A DNA stretch of 64,000 bases from an uncultured Cellulophaga sp. (GTDB taxonomy: Bacteria > Bacteroidota > Bacteroidia > Flavobacteriales > Flavobacteriaceae): assembly GCA_947496695.1 (NCBI GenBank), contig CANMEI010000002.1:460476-524475 (forward strand). The letters are read 5' to 3'. Every line of letters starts with the position of its first letter. The first letter of the stretch is position 1. Below the pieces are notes generated by a model. That model was not told the DNA's origin. It saw only the letters and a program-made list of their open reading frames with translations, and did no database searches. Positions 53,023-61,611 of the stretch are shown in pieces. A program made the translations under genes and the position numbers.

Positions 53023-54714
53023 TTAAGCTCTAATATCTCGTAATTTTAATTGCAGACTTACATTACCTTGCCATTCATTCTCATCAATTGAATACACTGC
53101 ACTAAAATCCTTCTCAGCTTTAATTATCGCTAACTTATCACCAAGGTTAAAACCAATACCACTTATTTGATTTGATCCTTTTTGTTTTACAGAAATTTTT
53201 AAATGCTTGTTATTTTCTCCAACGCATTTTGAATAACCAGTATCTAATAAATTATTTGTCATAAAAACTGGTGTCATATTTCCGGGTCCAAAAGGTGCAA
53301 ACTGGTTTATAATACGCATTAATTTGGGAGTAATATCTTTTAAATTAATCTGCATATCTACTGAAATCTCAGGAGTTAATAAATTTCGATCTATAGTTTC
53401 TGAAACTACTTTTTCAAATTGATCTTTAAAATTTTGATACTGATTTTCTAATAATGTTAATCCTGCTGCATATTTATGCCCACCAAACTGTTCAATATAT
53501 TGAGAACATAATTCTAGGGCATTATACACATCAAAACCTTTTACTGAACGTGCCGAAGCTGCTAATTTTTCACCACTTTTAGTAAAAACCAATGTTGGCC
53601 TATAATATGTTTCTGTTAATCTTGAAGCTACAATACCAATAACACCTTTATGCCAACTTTCATGGTACACAACTGAAGTTAAATTCTGCTGTTCTTCATT
53701 TTCTACAATTTGAACTAAAGCTTGCTCCGTAATTATTTTATCAAGGGCTTTGCGGTCACTATTAAACTTTTCAATTTCAGATGCAAATTTTTCAGCAGTA
53801 TCAACATCTTGTACAGTTAATAAATTTACAGCATGTTGACCATGTACCATTCTGCCTGCCGCATTAATACGTGGTGCAATTATAAAAACAACATCAGTTA
53901 TGGTAAGTGTATGTTTTTTTATTTGATTAATAATTGCCTTAAAACCTAGCCTTGGGGCAGCATTAATCACTTTTAACCCGTAATAAGCCAACACTCTATT
54001 TTCACCAGTAATAGGTACTATATCTGCACCAATTGCCGTTGCGACTAAATCTAAATACGGAATTAAATCTTCAATTGTTTCACTTTTTCTAGAACCTAAT
54101 GCTTGAATTAATTTAAAACCAACGCCACAACCACAAAGTTCATCGTATGGGTAATTACAATCATCTCGCTTAGGGTCTAAAACGGCAACTGCATCAGGTA
54201 AATTTAAACCCGGTCGGTGGTGGTCACAGATAATAAAATCTATACCTTTTTCTTTTGCATAAGCAACTTTATCAATTGCCTTTACACCACAATCAAGAGC
54301 TATAATTAATGAAAAATCATTGTCTTCTGCAAAATCAATTCCTTTATAAGAAACTCCATAACCTTCTTTATAGCGATCAGGAATATAGGTTGCTACATTT
54401 GGGTAGTATGATAATAAATAAGAAGACATTAATGCGACAGCAGTAGTACCATCAACATCATAATCACCATACACAAGAATATTTTCATTATTTGCAATTG
54501 CTTTTTCAATTCGAGATACGGCTAATTCCATATCTTTCATTAAAAAAGGATCGTTTAAATGTGAAAGTTCTGGTCTAAAAAAAAGTTTAGCCTCTTCATA
54601 AGTCGAAATCCCTCTTTGTAATAAAAGTTGCGCTACTAAGTCTTCAACTTTTAAAGCCTTAGCCAGCGCTTTTATTTCTTCTTTTTCAGGTTTAGCCTTA
54701 ATAGTCCAGCGCAT
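53023..54714 (-). CDS. recJ: Single-stranded-DNA-specific exonuclease RecJ
   Basis: A 563-residue DHH-family 5'-3' exonuclease in recombination and mismatch repair. Metal motifs are YGDYDVDGTTAVALM (about 82-96), LDCGVKA, ICDHHRPG and the DHHA1 GGHKYAAGL (about 416-424). INAAGRM and SARSVKGFDV are also typical. Length is usual, with a C-terminal OB-fold. It works beside AddAB-type resection, which is encoded 10 kb away. It is the likely downstream partner of the OsmC gene, 30 bases upstream on the same strand. Confidence 0.96.
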   Translation of the reverse strand: MRWTIKAKPEKEEIKALAKALKVEDLVAQLLLQRGISTYEEAKLFFRPELSHLNDPFLMKDMELAVSRIEKAIANNENILVYGDYDVDGTTAVALMSSYLLSYYPNVATYIPDRYKEGYGVSYKGIDFAEDNDFSLIIALDCGVKAIDKVAYAKEKGIDFIICDHHRPGLNLPDAVAVLDPKRDDCNYPYDELCGCGVGFKLIQALGSRKSETIEDLIPYLDLVATAIGADIVPITGENRVLAYYGLKVINAAPRLGFKAIINQIKKHTLTITDVVFIIAPRINAAGRMVHGQHAVNLLTVQDVDTAEKFASEIEKFNSDRKALDKIITEQALVQIVENEEQQNLTSVVYHESWHKGVIGIVASRLTETYYRPTLVFTKSGEKLAASARSVKGFDVYNALELCSQYIEQFGGHKYAAGLTLLENQYQNFKDQFEKVVSETIDRNLLTPEISVDMQINLKDITPKLMRIINQFAPFGPGNMTPVFMTNNLLDTGYSKCVGENNKHLKISVKQKGSNQISGIGFNLGDKLAIIKAEKDFSAVYSIDENEWQGNVSLQLKLRDIRA

Positions 54715-54744
54715 ATATTACGGTACTTCTTAGTTTAGCTAGTA

Positions 54745-55173
54745 CTATTTATTATGAAAAAAAGTTTTTACTTCCATTGTTGCAAATTGACGGAACATTT
54801 CCATGACACCACAATATTTTTCAATAGATAAATCTACTGCTCTTTGTAATTTATTTTCTTTTAAATTACTACCATGAAAGTGATATTCCAAAACTACTTT
54901 ATCATAATGTTTTGGGTGCTCATCTGTTAAGTTTGCAATAGTTTCAATATGAAAATCATCAACCTCAAGTTTCATTTTTTTAATTAACGCTGCAACATCT
55001 AATCCAGAGCAACCAGCTAATGCTGATAACATTAATGATTTTGGTCGTAAACCATTACCATCACCACCATGTTCTTTGGCAATATCAATATTAAAAGTTT
55101 GACCAGAAGTATTACCTGTTTCAAAAGCCATGTTACCCAACCACTTGGTTGAAATATGATTTGTTGTACTCAT
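54745..55173 (-). CDS. OsmC-family protein
   Basis: A 142-residue OsmC/Ohr-fold protein. The nucleophilic region is LSALAGCSGLDVAALIKKM, with one conserved Cys (about C54). The second peroxidatic Cys of Ohr/OsmC, expected near YCGVMEMF, is visible in that position (about C125). It probably detoxifies organic hydroperoxides or acts in sulfur chemistry; YhfA-like paralogues have no proven activity. It precedes recJ by 30 bases on the same strand. Confidence 0.88.
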   Translation of the reverse strand: MSTTNHISTKWLGNMAFETGNTSGQTFNIDIAKEHGGDGNGLRPKSLMLSALAGCSGLDVAALIKKMKLEVDDFHIETIANLTDEHPKHYDKVVLEYHFHGSNLKENKLQRAVDLSIEKYCGVMEMFRQFATMEVKTFFHNK

Positions 55174-55264
55174 AATTATTGTTTGTTATAACGTGTAAAA
55201 ATACAAAGAAAAAAGCAGTGTAAAATAATGTCTATTTCTTTCTTATTAAATATCCAACTTTATA

Positions 55265-55609
55265 TTATTTAACTATTAACGCTTCACCTTCAAAGAATAA
55301 ACCTTCAAAACCAGTGTTCATAAAATTTCCAATATTTTGGTGTCCTTTGCCGTTAGGATCCTTTAAAACATCCTCAAAATAATACTGTCCAAAACAAGCT
55401 AAAGTTTCTTCTTTTGATAATTCTTCTTTTTGTGCAAAAGCAAATAATTTACAAGAGCCTGAATTTTCTCCACTTGCATTATTTAATATTCCATTTTTAA
55501 ATGCTGTAGGCCTAAAGTTGTATTTCACTTCAATAACCGCCATAGTTTCAGTAAAATCTATGTCTTTTGGGGAGTTCTTTAATTTACTTTTAAAAGCTTC
55601 TAATGTCAT
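55265..55609 (-). CDS. HopJ type III effector-family protein
   Basis: A 114-residue cytosolic protein of the HopJ family. TMAVIEVKYNFRPTAFKNG and ACFGQYYFEDVLKDPNGKGHQNIGNFM are the conserved blocks. Despite the family name, the protein is widespread in free-living marine bacteria without type III secretion, and no secretion gene is nearby, so it is not evidence of virulence. Its function is unknown. It overlaps rsmI by 4 bases (ATGA), so the two are translationally coupled. Confidence 0.88.
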   Translation of the reverse strand: MTLEAFKSKLKNSPKDIDFTETMAVIEVKYNFRPTAFKNGILNNASGENSGSCKLFAFAQKEELSKEETLACFGQYYFEDVLKDPNGKGHQNIGNFMNTGFEGLFFEGEALIVK

Positions 55610-56286
55610 TTTTTTGTTGTTTTACCAGCCACTACAATTACAATTTCTCCTTTTGGTGGCTTATCTGTATAATGTTTTAGTACTTCAGTTGCTGTACCTC
55701 TTATTGTTTCTTCATATAACTTTGTTAATTCTCTTGAAACAGATACTTGTCTATCAGCCCCAAAATATTCAACAAAATTGCCTAATGATTTTACCAACTT
55801 ATGTGGCGATTCGTAAAAAATAATAGTTCTAGTTTCTTCTGCTAATAATTTTAAGCGAGTTTGCCGACCTTTTTTTACAGGTAAAAACCCTTCAAAAACA
55901 AACTTATCATTTGGCAAACCACTATTTACTAGTGCGGGTACAAAAGCTGTTGCTCCTGGCAAACAATCAACTTCTATATTATACTCAACACATGCTCGTG
56001 TTAACAAAAAACCTGGATCGGATATTGCAGGCGTACCCGCATCAGAAATTAAGGCTATAGTTTCGCCTAACTGCAGGCGCTTTACAATAGCATCAACCGT
56101 TTTATGTTCATTATGCATATGATGGCTTTGCATATGCGTACTAATTTCTAGGTGATGTAAAAGTTTACCACTAGTACGTGTATCTTCTGCCAAAATTAAA
56201 TCGGATTCTTTTAATACACGAATTGCTCTTAGCGTAATATCTTCTAAATTTCCTATTGGTGTTGGTACTATATAGAGTTTTCCCAT
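55606..56286 (-). CDS. rsmI: 16S rRNA cytidine-1402 2'-O-methyltransferase
   Basis: A 226-residue SAM-dependent enzyme that methylates the 2'-OH of C1402 in 16S rRNA, tuning decoding fidelity. LYIVPTPIGNLEDITLRAIRVL, LAEDTRTSGKLLHHL, SDAGTPAISDPGFLL and ESPHKLVKSL are family landmarks of the tetrapyrrole-methylase fold. The usual C-terminal extension of long forms is absent, as is common in Bacteroidetes. It starts 9 bases after the DoxX-like gene and overlaps the HopJ-like gene. Confidence 0.95.
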   Translation of the reverse strand: MGKLYIVPTPIGNLEDITLRAIRVLKESDLILAEDTRTSGKLLHHLEISTHMQSHHMHNEHKTVDAIVKRLQLGETIALISDAGTPAISDPGFLLTRACVEYNIEVDCLPGATAFVPALVNSGLPNDKFVFEGFLPVKKGRQTRLKLLAEETRTIIFYESPHKLVKSLGNFVEYFGADRQVSVSRELTKLYEETIRGTATEVLKHYTDKPPKGEIVIVVAGKTTKK

Positions 56287-56295
56287 TGGGTAAAA

Positions 56296-56652
56296 TTACG
56301 GACTAACCTTTTTACCTGCAAAGTAAGAAATAATTAAACCTATAAAAGCTATTAATGCGAATAAATATCCTCCATCATTAACCATTAAATGTGCTGTTAA
56401 TGCTAAAACGATGTCAAAGAAAAAACCTGCGTAAGCCCATTCTTTTAATGTTTTTGAAAAATTACCTAGAACGGCAATTAACCCTAAAATTTTTGCAATA
56501 GCTAATGGATATACTAAATAAGAAGGATAACCTAAAGCTATGAATGCCCCTTGAATTGCTCCGTGATTTATAATATACATTTGAATAGAAAAAAGCATTA
56601 TTGCTGTTAATAACCCTGTTCCTAACCAATAAAGTATTTTAATAGTTTTCAT
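56296..56652 (-). CDS. DoxX-like membrane protein
   Basis: A 118-residue protein with four membrane helices (about 5-27, 44-64, 71-90, 93-113). The plan and YPSYLVYPLAIAKILGLIAVLG fit the DoxX-like family, small membrane proteins of uncertain role in redox or sulfur metabolism. It ends 9 bases before rsmI. Notably its ATG directly follows the U-run of a strong intrinsic terminator, leaving no room for a leader, so its expression may depend on read-through. Confidence 0.85.
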   Translation of the reverse strand: MKTIKILYWLGTGLLTAIMLFSIQMYIINHGAIQGAFIALGYPSYLVYPLAIAKILGLIAVLGNFSKTLKEWAYAGFFFDIVLALTAHLMVNDGGYLFALIAFIGLIISYFAGKKVSP

Positions 56653-56696
56653 AAAAAAAGCTGACTTAATAAGTAAATTAAGATTATTAAGTCAGC
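56653..56696 (-). terminator. Intrinsic terminator abutting the DoxX-like start codon
   Basis: A 13-bp stem (GCTGACTTAATAA, 56660-56672, with its complement, 56684-56696) and an 11-base loop. On the minus strand it is followed by seven U (plus-strand A-run 56653-56659), then the ATG of the DoxX-like gene. Confidence 0.85.
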
Positions 56697-56725
56697 CTTT
56701 TTTAAGTTTACTTACAAATTTAATG

Positions 56726-57412
56726 TTAAGAAAATTTACGCGCTATTATTTCAAAAAATCGAGATTCGTACTCTTCTTTACCTTCCCAATTATTATAATC
56801 TGGTTTTACCATATTATTAATAAATGAAATAGAACGTTCTTCGGTTTCTATTGTGTTAAGTTGCGATAATACACGGTTATAATCGCCCATATTCTCATTA
56901 AATAAATGCTTAACAAAGGCAAGTTTATCATTTAAGCCAACTTTTATCTCACCCTGAAAATTATTATTGACTGACTTTTTAACCTTCTCAATAATATCTT
57001 GTGTTTTTTCAGCTGGCATAAACAGTTCTTGATCATCTTTCATTAATTCTGGTTTTGCCATAAAATCAGCAAAAATATCTTCTGCATCAACGGTGTTTGG
57101 CATTTCAGAAATGAATCCTTTAATCGTATCCATACCTGGAATAACGATATCTTCTTCATGCGGATTACTTTCTGGAACCGATTTGTTTTCATGCATAACA
57201 GCATTTGCTAATTGTTCAAATTTAGCCGCAATTGCATTTTTTGAAACATCAATTTCAATATCATTCAACTCTTCTTCAATGAACTTAAGCACTGCCATTT
57301 TTTCATACAACTCTTTGGTTACATCATACAGCTGAGTTATCTCATTGATATCCTCAGAAGTAATAATTTCTGTAGCAAGCTTTACTAATTTCTTTTTCAG
57401 TTGTTTTTTCAT
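56726..57412 (-). CDS. Conserved hypothetical protein of Flavobacteriia
   Basis: A 228-residue cytosolic, mostly helical protein. The N-terminal half is rich in charged helices (KKQLKKKLVKLATEIITSEDIN) with an acidic middle (NPHEEDIVIPGMDTIKGFISEMP), and the C-terminal half has IKVGLNDKLAFVKHLFNENMGDYNRVLSQLNT and MVKPDYNNWEGKEEYESRF. I recall similar proteins across Flavobacteriaceae next to rsmI or tdk, but none with a known function. A strong terminator follows it. It is divergent from tdk. Confidence 0.82.
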   Translation of the reverse strand: MKKQLKKKLVKLATEIITSEDINEITQLYDVTKELYEKMAVLKFIEEELNDIEIDVSKNAIAAKFEQLANAVMHENKSVPESNPHEEDIVIPGMDTIKGFISEMPNTVDAEDIFADFMAKPELMKDDQELFMPAEKTQDIIEKVKKSVNNNFQGEIKVGLNDKLAFVKHLFNENMGDYNRVLSQLNTIETEERSISFINNMVKPDYNNWEGKEEYESRFFEIIARKFS

Positions 57413-57554
57413 TTTTAGCTCTTTTTTATTTTCTAGGATCAGATTAAAATAACCATATATTTTAAAATAAAAAATATGGCAGTATATTCTTTCTGATAAA
57501 AAATTTCATGCATCTATGGTTAAAAGATGGTGATAGTTTAGTAATTTTATCCCT

Positions 57555-57589
57555 GCGTTTTCATTAAAACGCGAAACCAATTACTTTCG
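57555..57589 (+). promoter_or_regulatory. tdk promoter with overlapping dyad
   Basis: A -7-like box TACTTTCG (57582-57589, one mismatch to TAnnTTTG) ends 14 bases before the tdk ATG. The dyad GCGTTTT-CATT-AAAACGC (57555-57572) covers the place where the upstream promoter element should be, so it is a candidate repressor site. Confidence 0.45.
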
Positions 57590-57603
57590 TCTAAAATTAC
57601 AAA

Positions 57604-58251
57604 ATGTTTCTCGAAAATACAGTTAACCCTAAAGAACAATTTGGCTGGATCGAAGTTATCTGCGGTTCTATGTTTTCTGGCAAAACAGAGGAGCTTATTA
57701 GGAGACTTAAACGAGCTCAGTTTGCAAAGCAAAAAGTTGAGATCTTTAAACCTCAAGTTGATACTCGTTACCACGATGAAATGGTAGTTTCTCACGATTC
57801 TAATGAAATACGGTCAACACCTGTGCCTGCCGCGGCAAATATTAGGTTATTGGCTGATGGTTGTGATGTTGTTGGTATTGATGAAGCTCAATTTTTTGAT
57901 GATGAAATTGTAGCAGTTTGTAATGATTTAGCCAACAAAGGTATTCGTGTTTTAGTAGCTGGTTTAGATATGGATTTTAAAGGAAACCCTTTTGGCCCAA
58001 TGCCTGCACTTATGGCAACTGCAGAATATGTAACTAAAGTACATGCAATTTGCACACGATCAGGAAATTTAGCAAATTACAGCTTTAGAAAAGCTACTAG
58101 TGATGATTTAGTACTTTTAGGTGAAACAGATGCTTATGAACCTTTAAGTAGAGGTGCTTATTATAAAGCAATGCTAAGCGAAAAGGTAAAAGAAATGAAT
58201 GTAAATGCCGAAGAGTTAAACGACAAAAATAAAGGCGAAAAAAATGTCTAA
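57604..58251 (+). CDS. tdk: Thymidine kinase (type II)
   Basis: A 215-residue salvage enzyme that phosphorylates thymidine. [15 protein letters not shown] (P-loop 21-28), the catalytic Glu region [11 protein letters not shown] and the lid region GRAYYKAML-like (RGAYYKAML) are present. The usual zinc-binding Cys pairs of type II enzymes are reduced: [15 protein letters not shown] keeps a single Cys where CxxC is normal, so structural zinc is probably absent in this form. Its last 8 bases overlap alr, which implies coupling. Confidence 0.93.
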   Translation: MFLENTVNPKEQFGWIEVICGSMFSGKTEELIRRLKRAQFAKQKVEIFKPQVDTRYHDEMVVSHDSNEIRSTPVPAAANIRLLADGCDVVGIDEAQFFDDEIVAVCNDLANKGIRVLVAGLDMDFKGNPFGPMPALMATAEYVTKVHAICTRSGNLANYSFRKATSDDLVLLGETDAYEPLSRGAYYKAMLSEKVKEMNVNAEELNDKNKGEKNV

Positions 58252-59353
58252 GGCTCAAGAAACAGTTCTAGAGATTAACTTAAAAAGCGTAGAACAAAAT
58301 TATAAGTATTTAAAAAGTAAACTACAAGAAAACACTCGGTTTATGGGTGTTGTAAAAGCATATGCCTACGGTAGTGAATCACTGAAAATCTCGCAAAAGC
58401 TAATTGCATTAGGTGCAGATTATTTAGCAGTTGCCTATACAAACGAAGGCGTTATTTTAAGAGAGGCTGGTATTAAGGTTCCTATTTTAGTTTTACACGC
58501 ACAAGAAGTTAGTTTTAAAACTATAATTGAAAAATGCTTAGAGCCTAACTTATATTCAGAAAGAATATTAAAAGGATTTATTGCTACCGCAGAAAAATTA
58601 GGACAAAAAAATTATCCTGTACATTTAAAGTTTAATACAGGTTTAAATAGGTTAGGTTTTAATGAAACTGATATTCCAAATATTATTAAAATTCTTTCAA
58701 AAACCGATGCGATAAAGGTAACCTCTATTTTTTCGCACTTGGCTGCTTCGGAAGATTTGAATGAAAGAAAATTTACAGAAAATCAGATTTCAAAATTTAA
58801 TAGTATCGCTAAAAAAATAGACCTTGGTTTAAACTATATTCCTTTTAAACATTTAGCAAATACATCGGGGATTTTAAATTACCCTGAAGCTCATTTTGAT
58901 ATGGTTAGGAGTGGTATTGGTATAAACGGTTTTGGAAATAGCTTAGCTGAAGATCAAAATTTTAAACCAGTTTCTACTTTAAAAACAAGTATCTCTCAAA
59001 TTCATCATTTAGAGCCAAACGAAAGTGTTGGCTATAATATGGCTTTTACATCTAATAAAAAAATGATTACGGCTACGCTACCTATTGGTCATGCTGATGG
59101 TATTGGTCGAATTTATGGTAATGGAAAAGGTATTGTTTCTGTAAATGGAAAAATGGCTCCGATAGTTGGCAACACTTGTATGGATATGATTATGATTGAC
59201 ATTACAGATATAAACTGTAATGAAGGAGATGAAGTAATTATTTTTGGAAATAAACCTACTGCAAACGAATTTGCTGAAAATGCAGGAACAATATCATACG
59301 AGTTAATTACTGGAATTTCGCAAAGAGTAAAAAGATTAATTATTGAATCTTAA
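58244..59353 (+). CDS. alr: Alanine racemase
   Basis: A 369-residue PLP enzyme that makes D-alanine for peptidoglycan. The PLP Lys is K38 in [11 protein letters not shown] (Ala-Tyr replaces the common Ala-Asn after the Lys). The catalytic Tyr lies in [12 protein letters not shown] (about 265), and [10 protein letters not shown] and IFG are typical of the C-terminal beta domain. Length is normal. It overlaps tdk by 8 bases and precedes mscL, giving a small envelope-related grouping. Confidence 0.94.
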   Translation: MSKAQETVLEINLKSVEQNYKYLKSKLQENTRFMGVVKAYAYGSESLKISQKLIALGADYLAVAYTNEGVILREAGIKVPILVLHAQEVSFKTIIEKCLEPNLYSERILKGFIATAEKLGQKNYPVHLKFNTGLNRLGFNETDIPNIIKILSKTDAIKVTSIFSHLAASEDLNERKFTENQISKFNSIAKKIDLGLNYIPFKHLANTSGILNYPEAHFDMVRSGIGINGFGNSLAEDQNFKPVSTLKTSISQIHHLEPNESVGYNMAFTSNKKMITATLPIGHADGIGRIYGNGKGIVSVNGKMAPIVGNTCMDMIMIDITDINCNEGDEVIIFGNKPTANEFAENAGTISYELITGISQRVKRLIIES

Positions 59354-59421
59354 AAATTCGTTAATTTTTTTATTAAATTGCAAGCCATTAAACATATTAA
59401 CTAAAATAAACAATTAACAAG

Positions 59422-59826
59422 ATGTTAAAAGAATTTAAAGAATTTATCATGACAGGCAATGTCATAGATTTAGCAGTAGCTGTATTATTAGCAGGTGCAA
59501 TGGGCTTAGTAGTAAGCGGATTTGTAGGTGATATTATGATGCCAATCGTAGGTCATTTCTCAGGTGGCTTAGACTTTGCTCAAATGAAAATAGTATTAGA
59601 TGAAGCTATAATTGGTGCTGATGGTACTGTAACTAAGCCAGAAAATGCAGTTATGTACGGTAAATGGATTAATGCAATAATCAACCTTATAATTGTTGGT
59701 TTCGTATTATTTATCATTGTTAAAGCATACAACAAAACAAAAACTCCTCCAGCACCAGCTGCACCAGCAGGTCCTTCTGAAAAAGATCTTTTAGGTGAAA
59801 TTAGAGATTTATTAAAAAATAAATAA
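59422..59826 (+). CDS. mscL: Large-conductance mechanosensitive channel
   Basis: A 134-residue pentameric channel that opens on osmotic downshock. The N-terminal amphipathic helix (MLKEFKEFIMTGNVIDLAVAV) leads into the pore helix TM1 (about 14-38, with LLAGAMGLVVSGFVGDIMMPI), a periplasmic loop, and TM2 (about 78-98). The cytosolic bundle follows a Pro-Ala-rich linker (KTPPAPAAPAGP). Length is typical. A bidirectional terminator separates it from the convergent response-regulator gene. Confidence 0.95.
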   Translation: MLKEFKEFIMTGNVIDLAVAVLLAGAMGLVVSGFVGDIMMPIVGHFSGGLDFAQMKIVLDEAIIGADGTVTKPENAVMYGKWINAIINLIIVGFVLFIIVKAYNKTKTPPAPAAPAGPSEKDLLGEIRDLLKNK

Positions 59827-59884
59827 TTTAAGTTACCTTCTAATTAAAAGGTAATACCGCTGCACTGCAGTATTAATCTTAAAG

Positions 59885-59916
59885 CCGTCAATTACAAACG
59901 CTAATGTAATTGACGG
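59885..59916. terminator. Bidirectional terminator between mscL and the response regulator
   Basis: Stem CCGTCAATTACA (59885-59896) with TGTAATTGACGG (59905-59916), 8-base loop, with T-run on the plus side and A-run on the other. Confidence 0.85.
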
Positions 59917-59930
59917 TTTTCTTTTATTTT

Positions 59931-60308
59931 TTATTTAAATATAGAATCTGCATTTATTTTTGATAAAGGTTTATCAAAATAACCAAATACTAAAGGGTGT
60001 TCCTTAGCCAAAATTCGATCTTTAGATCTCGCAAAAGCTGACAAAATATAAATTCGTAGCGTCTTTTTTTCTTTTTTTAATTTTTTTAATTCAACTAAAA
60101 ACTCCCAGCCATCCATTTCTGGCATTACAAGGTCTAATAACAAAATATCTGGTAAATCACTACCTTTAAAAGACCCTTCTTTTATTTGCGATAAAACTTT
60201 TCTAGCACTTTCGAAAATTTTAATATGTGCATCTGTTGAAGATTGTTGTACCGCATATTGTGTTGCAAACCGAGAAACTAAATCATCATCAATAATCCAA
60301 ATGTTCAT
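59931..60308 (-). CDS. Orphan response-regulator receiver protein
   Basis: A 125-residue single-domain receiver. The acidic pocket is WIIDDDLVSRF (D7-D9), the phospho-acceptor Asp lies in LLLDLVMPEMDGW (about 57), and the conserved Lys in YFDKPLS (about 113). No output domain is attached, so it works through another partner, as in phosphorelays. No histidine kinase is within the window. It converges on mscL and is divergent from asd. Confidence 0.9.
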   Translation of the reverse strand: MNIWIIDDDLVSRFATQYAVQQSSTDAHIKIFESARKVLSQIKEGSFKGSDLPDILLLDLVMPEMDGWEFLVELKKLKKEKKTLRIYILSAFARSKDRILAKEHPLVFGYFDKPLSKINADSIFK

Positions 60309-60490
60309 TATGCTTGTTAAATAGGTTGAAGTTTTAAAATTAGGGTTTTAAATTATCTATTTTCAATATATATTAGATAAAATACGTTTTGTTATATATA
60401 TAACTTTTTGTTATATATTATTTATTAGCCTCTATTTTCTTTGTTCTATAAAAGGTATTGAACTACATTTGTCATTCTAAATTAATAAAA

Positions 60491-61480
60491 ATGAAAGTAG
60501 CAGTTGTAGGAGCAACAGGAATGGTAGGAGAAGTAATGCTAAAAGTATTAGCAGAACGAAATTTTCCAATAACAGAGTTACTACTAGTAGCCTCAGAACG
60601 TTCAGTAGGAAAAAAGATGACCTATAAAGGAAATGAATACTCTATTATAGGTTTAGCTGATGCTGTTGCTGCAAAACCAGAAATAGCAATATTTTCTGCA
60701 GGTGGAGATACTTCAACAGAATGGGCCCCAAAATTTGCCGCTGTTGGTACTACTGTAATTGATAATTCTTCAGCATGGCGAATGGATCCTACTAAGAAAT
60801 TAGTAGTACCAGAAATTAACGCTTCTGAATTAACAAAAGAAGATAAAATAATTGCAAACCCTAATTGTTCTACAATACAATTAGTAATGGTTTTAGCTCC
60901 ATTACACACAAAATATAAAATGAAGAGAGTGGTAATATCAACATACCAATCTGTTTCTGGTACTGGTGTAAAAGCGGTACAACAATTAGAGAATGAAATT
61001 GCTGGTGTTAAAGGTGAAATGGCGTACCCTTATCCTATTGGAAGGAATGCATTACCACATTGTGATGTGTTTTTAGAAAATGGATACACTAAAGAAGAAA
61101 TGAAATTAGCACGTGAGCCACAAAAAATATTTAATGACAAAACATTCTCAGTTACTGCAACTGCAGTTCGTATACCAACAGCTGGTGGACACTCAGAATC
61201 TGTAAATATTGAATTTGAAAATGATTTTGAGTTAGCTGAAGTTAGAAAAATGTTGAGTGAAACCCCTGGTGTTATTTTACAAGATAATCCAGCAACAAAC
61301 ACCTATCCAATGCCAATTTACGCGCATGATAAAGATGATGTTTTTGTTGGTAGAATACGAAGAGACGAGACACAAAGAAACACTTTAAATTTATGGATTG
61401 TTGCTGATAACCTTAGAAAAGGAGCTGCAACAAATGCTGTACAAATAGGTGAATATTTAGTTGCTAACGATTTAGTATAA
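60491..61480 (+). CDS. asd: Aspartate-semialdehyde dehydrogenase
   Basis: A 329-residue enzyme of the aspartate pathway to lysine, methionine, threonine and diaminopimelate, read from the ATG at 60491. An eleven-codon upstream extension lacks family features. GATGMVGEVM (8-17) binds NADP; the catalytic Cys is C126 in NPNCSTIQ; the active-site His and Arg lie in RIPTAGGHSESVNIEF. Diaminopimelate links it to the same peptidoglycan supply as alr upstream. A strong terminator follows. Confidence 0.96.
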   Translation: MKVAVVGATGMVGEVMLKVLAERNFPITELLLVASERSVGKKMTYKGNEYSIIGLADAVAAKPEIAIFSAGGDTSTEWAPKFAAVGTTVIDNSSAWRMDPTKKLVVPEINASELTKEDKIIANPNCSTIQLVMVLAPLHTKYKMKRVVISTYQSVSGTGVKAVQQLENEIAGVKGEMAYPYPIGRNALPHCDVFLENGYTKEEMKLAREPQKIFNDKTFSVTATAVRIPTAGGHSESVNIEFENDFELAEVRKMLSETPGVILQDNPATNTYPMPIYAHDKDDVFVGRIRRDETQRNTLNLWIVADNLRKGAATNAVQIGEYLVANDLV

Positions 61481-61500
61481 TAAATACCTTACTCATTATA

Positions 61501-61539
61501 AAAACAGCTTCTAGATACATCTAGAAGCTGTTTTTATGT
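61501..61539 (+). terminator. asd terminator
   Basis: Near-perfect 16-bp stem (61501-61516 with 61519-61534) whose T-rich arm ends the transcript. The stem also has an A-run upstream, so it could act both ways. Confidence 0.88.
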
Positions 61540-61611
61540 TTACATTCATATTGAAATAAGTTTCTCTTTTGAAATGTGTAATTTTAGCTTGACTAATTAC
61601 ACTTAAAAAAT

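Noticed and set aside
55265..55609. Virulence effector, from the HopJ name
   Set aside because: The family occurs widely in free-living bacteria, and no type III secretion genes or effector context are present.
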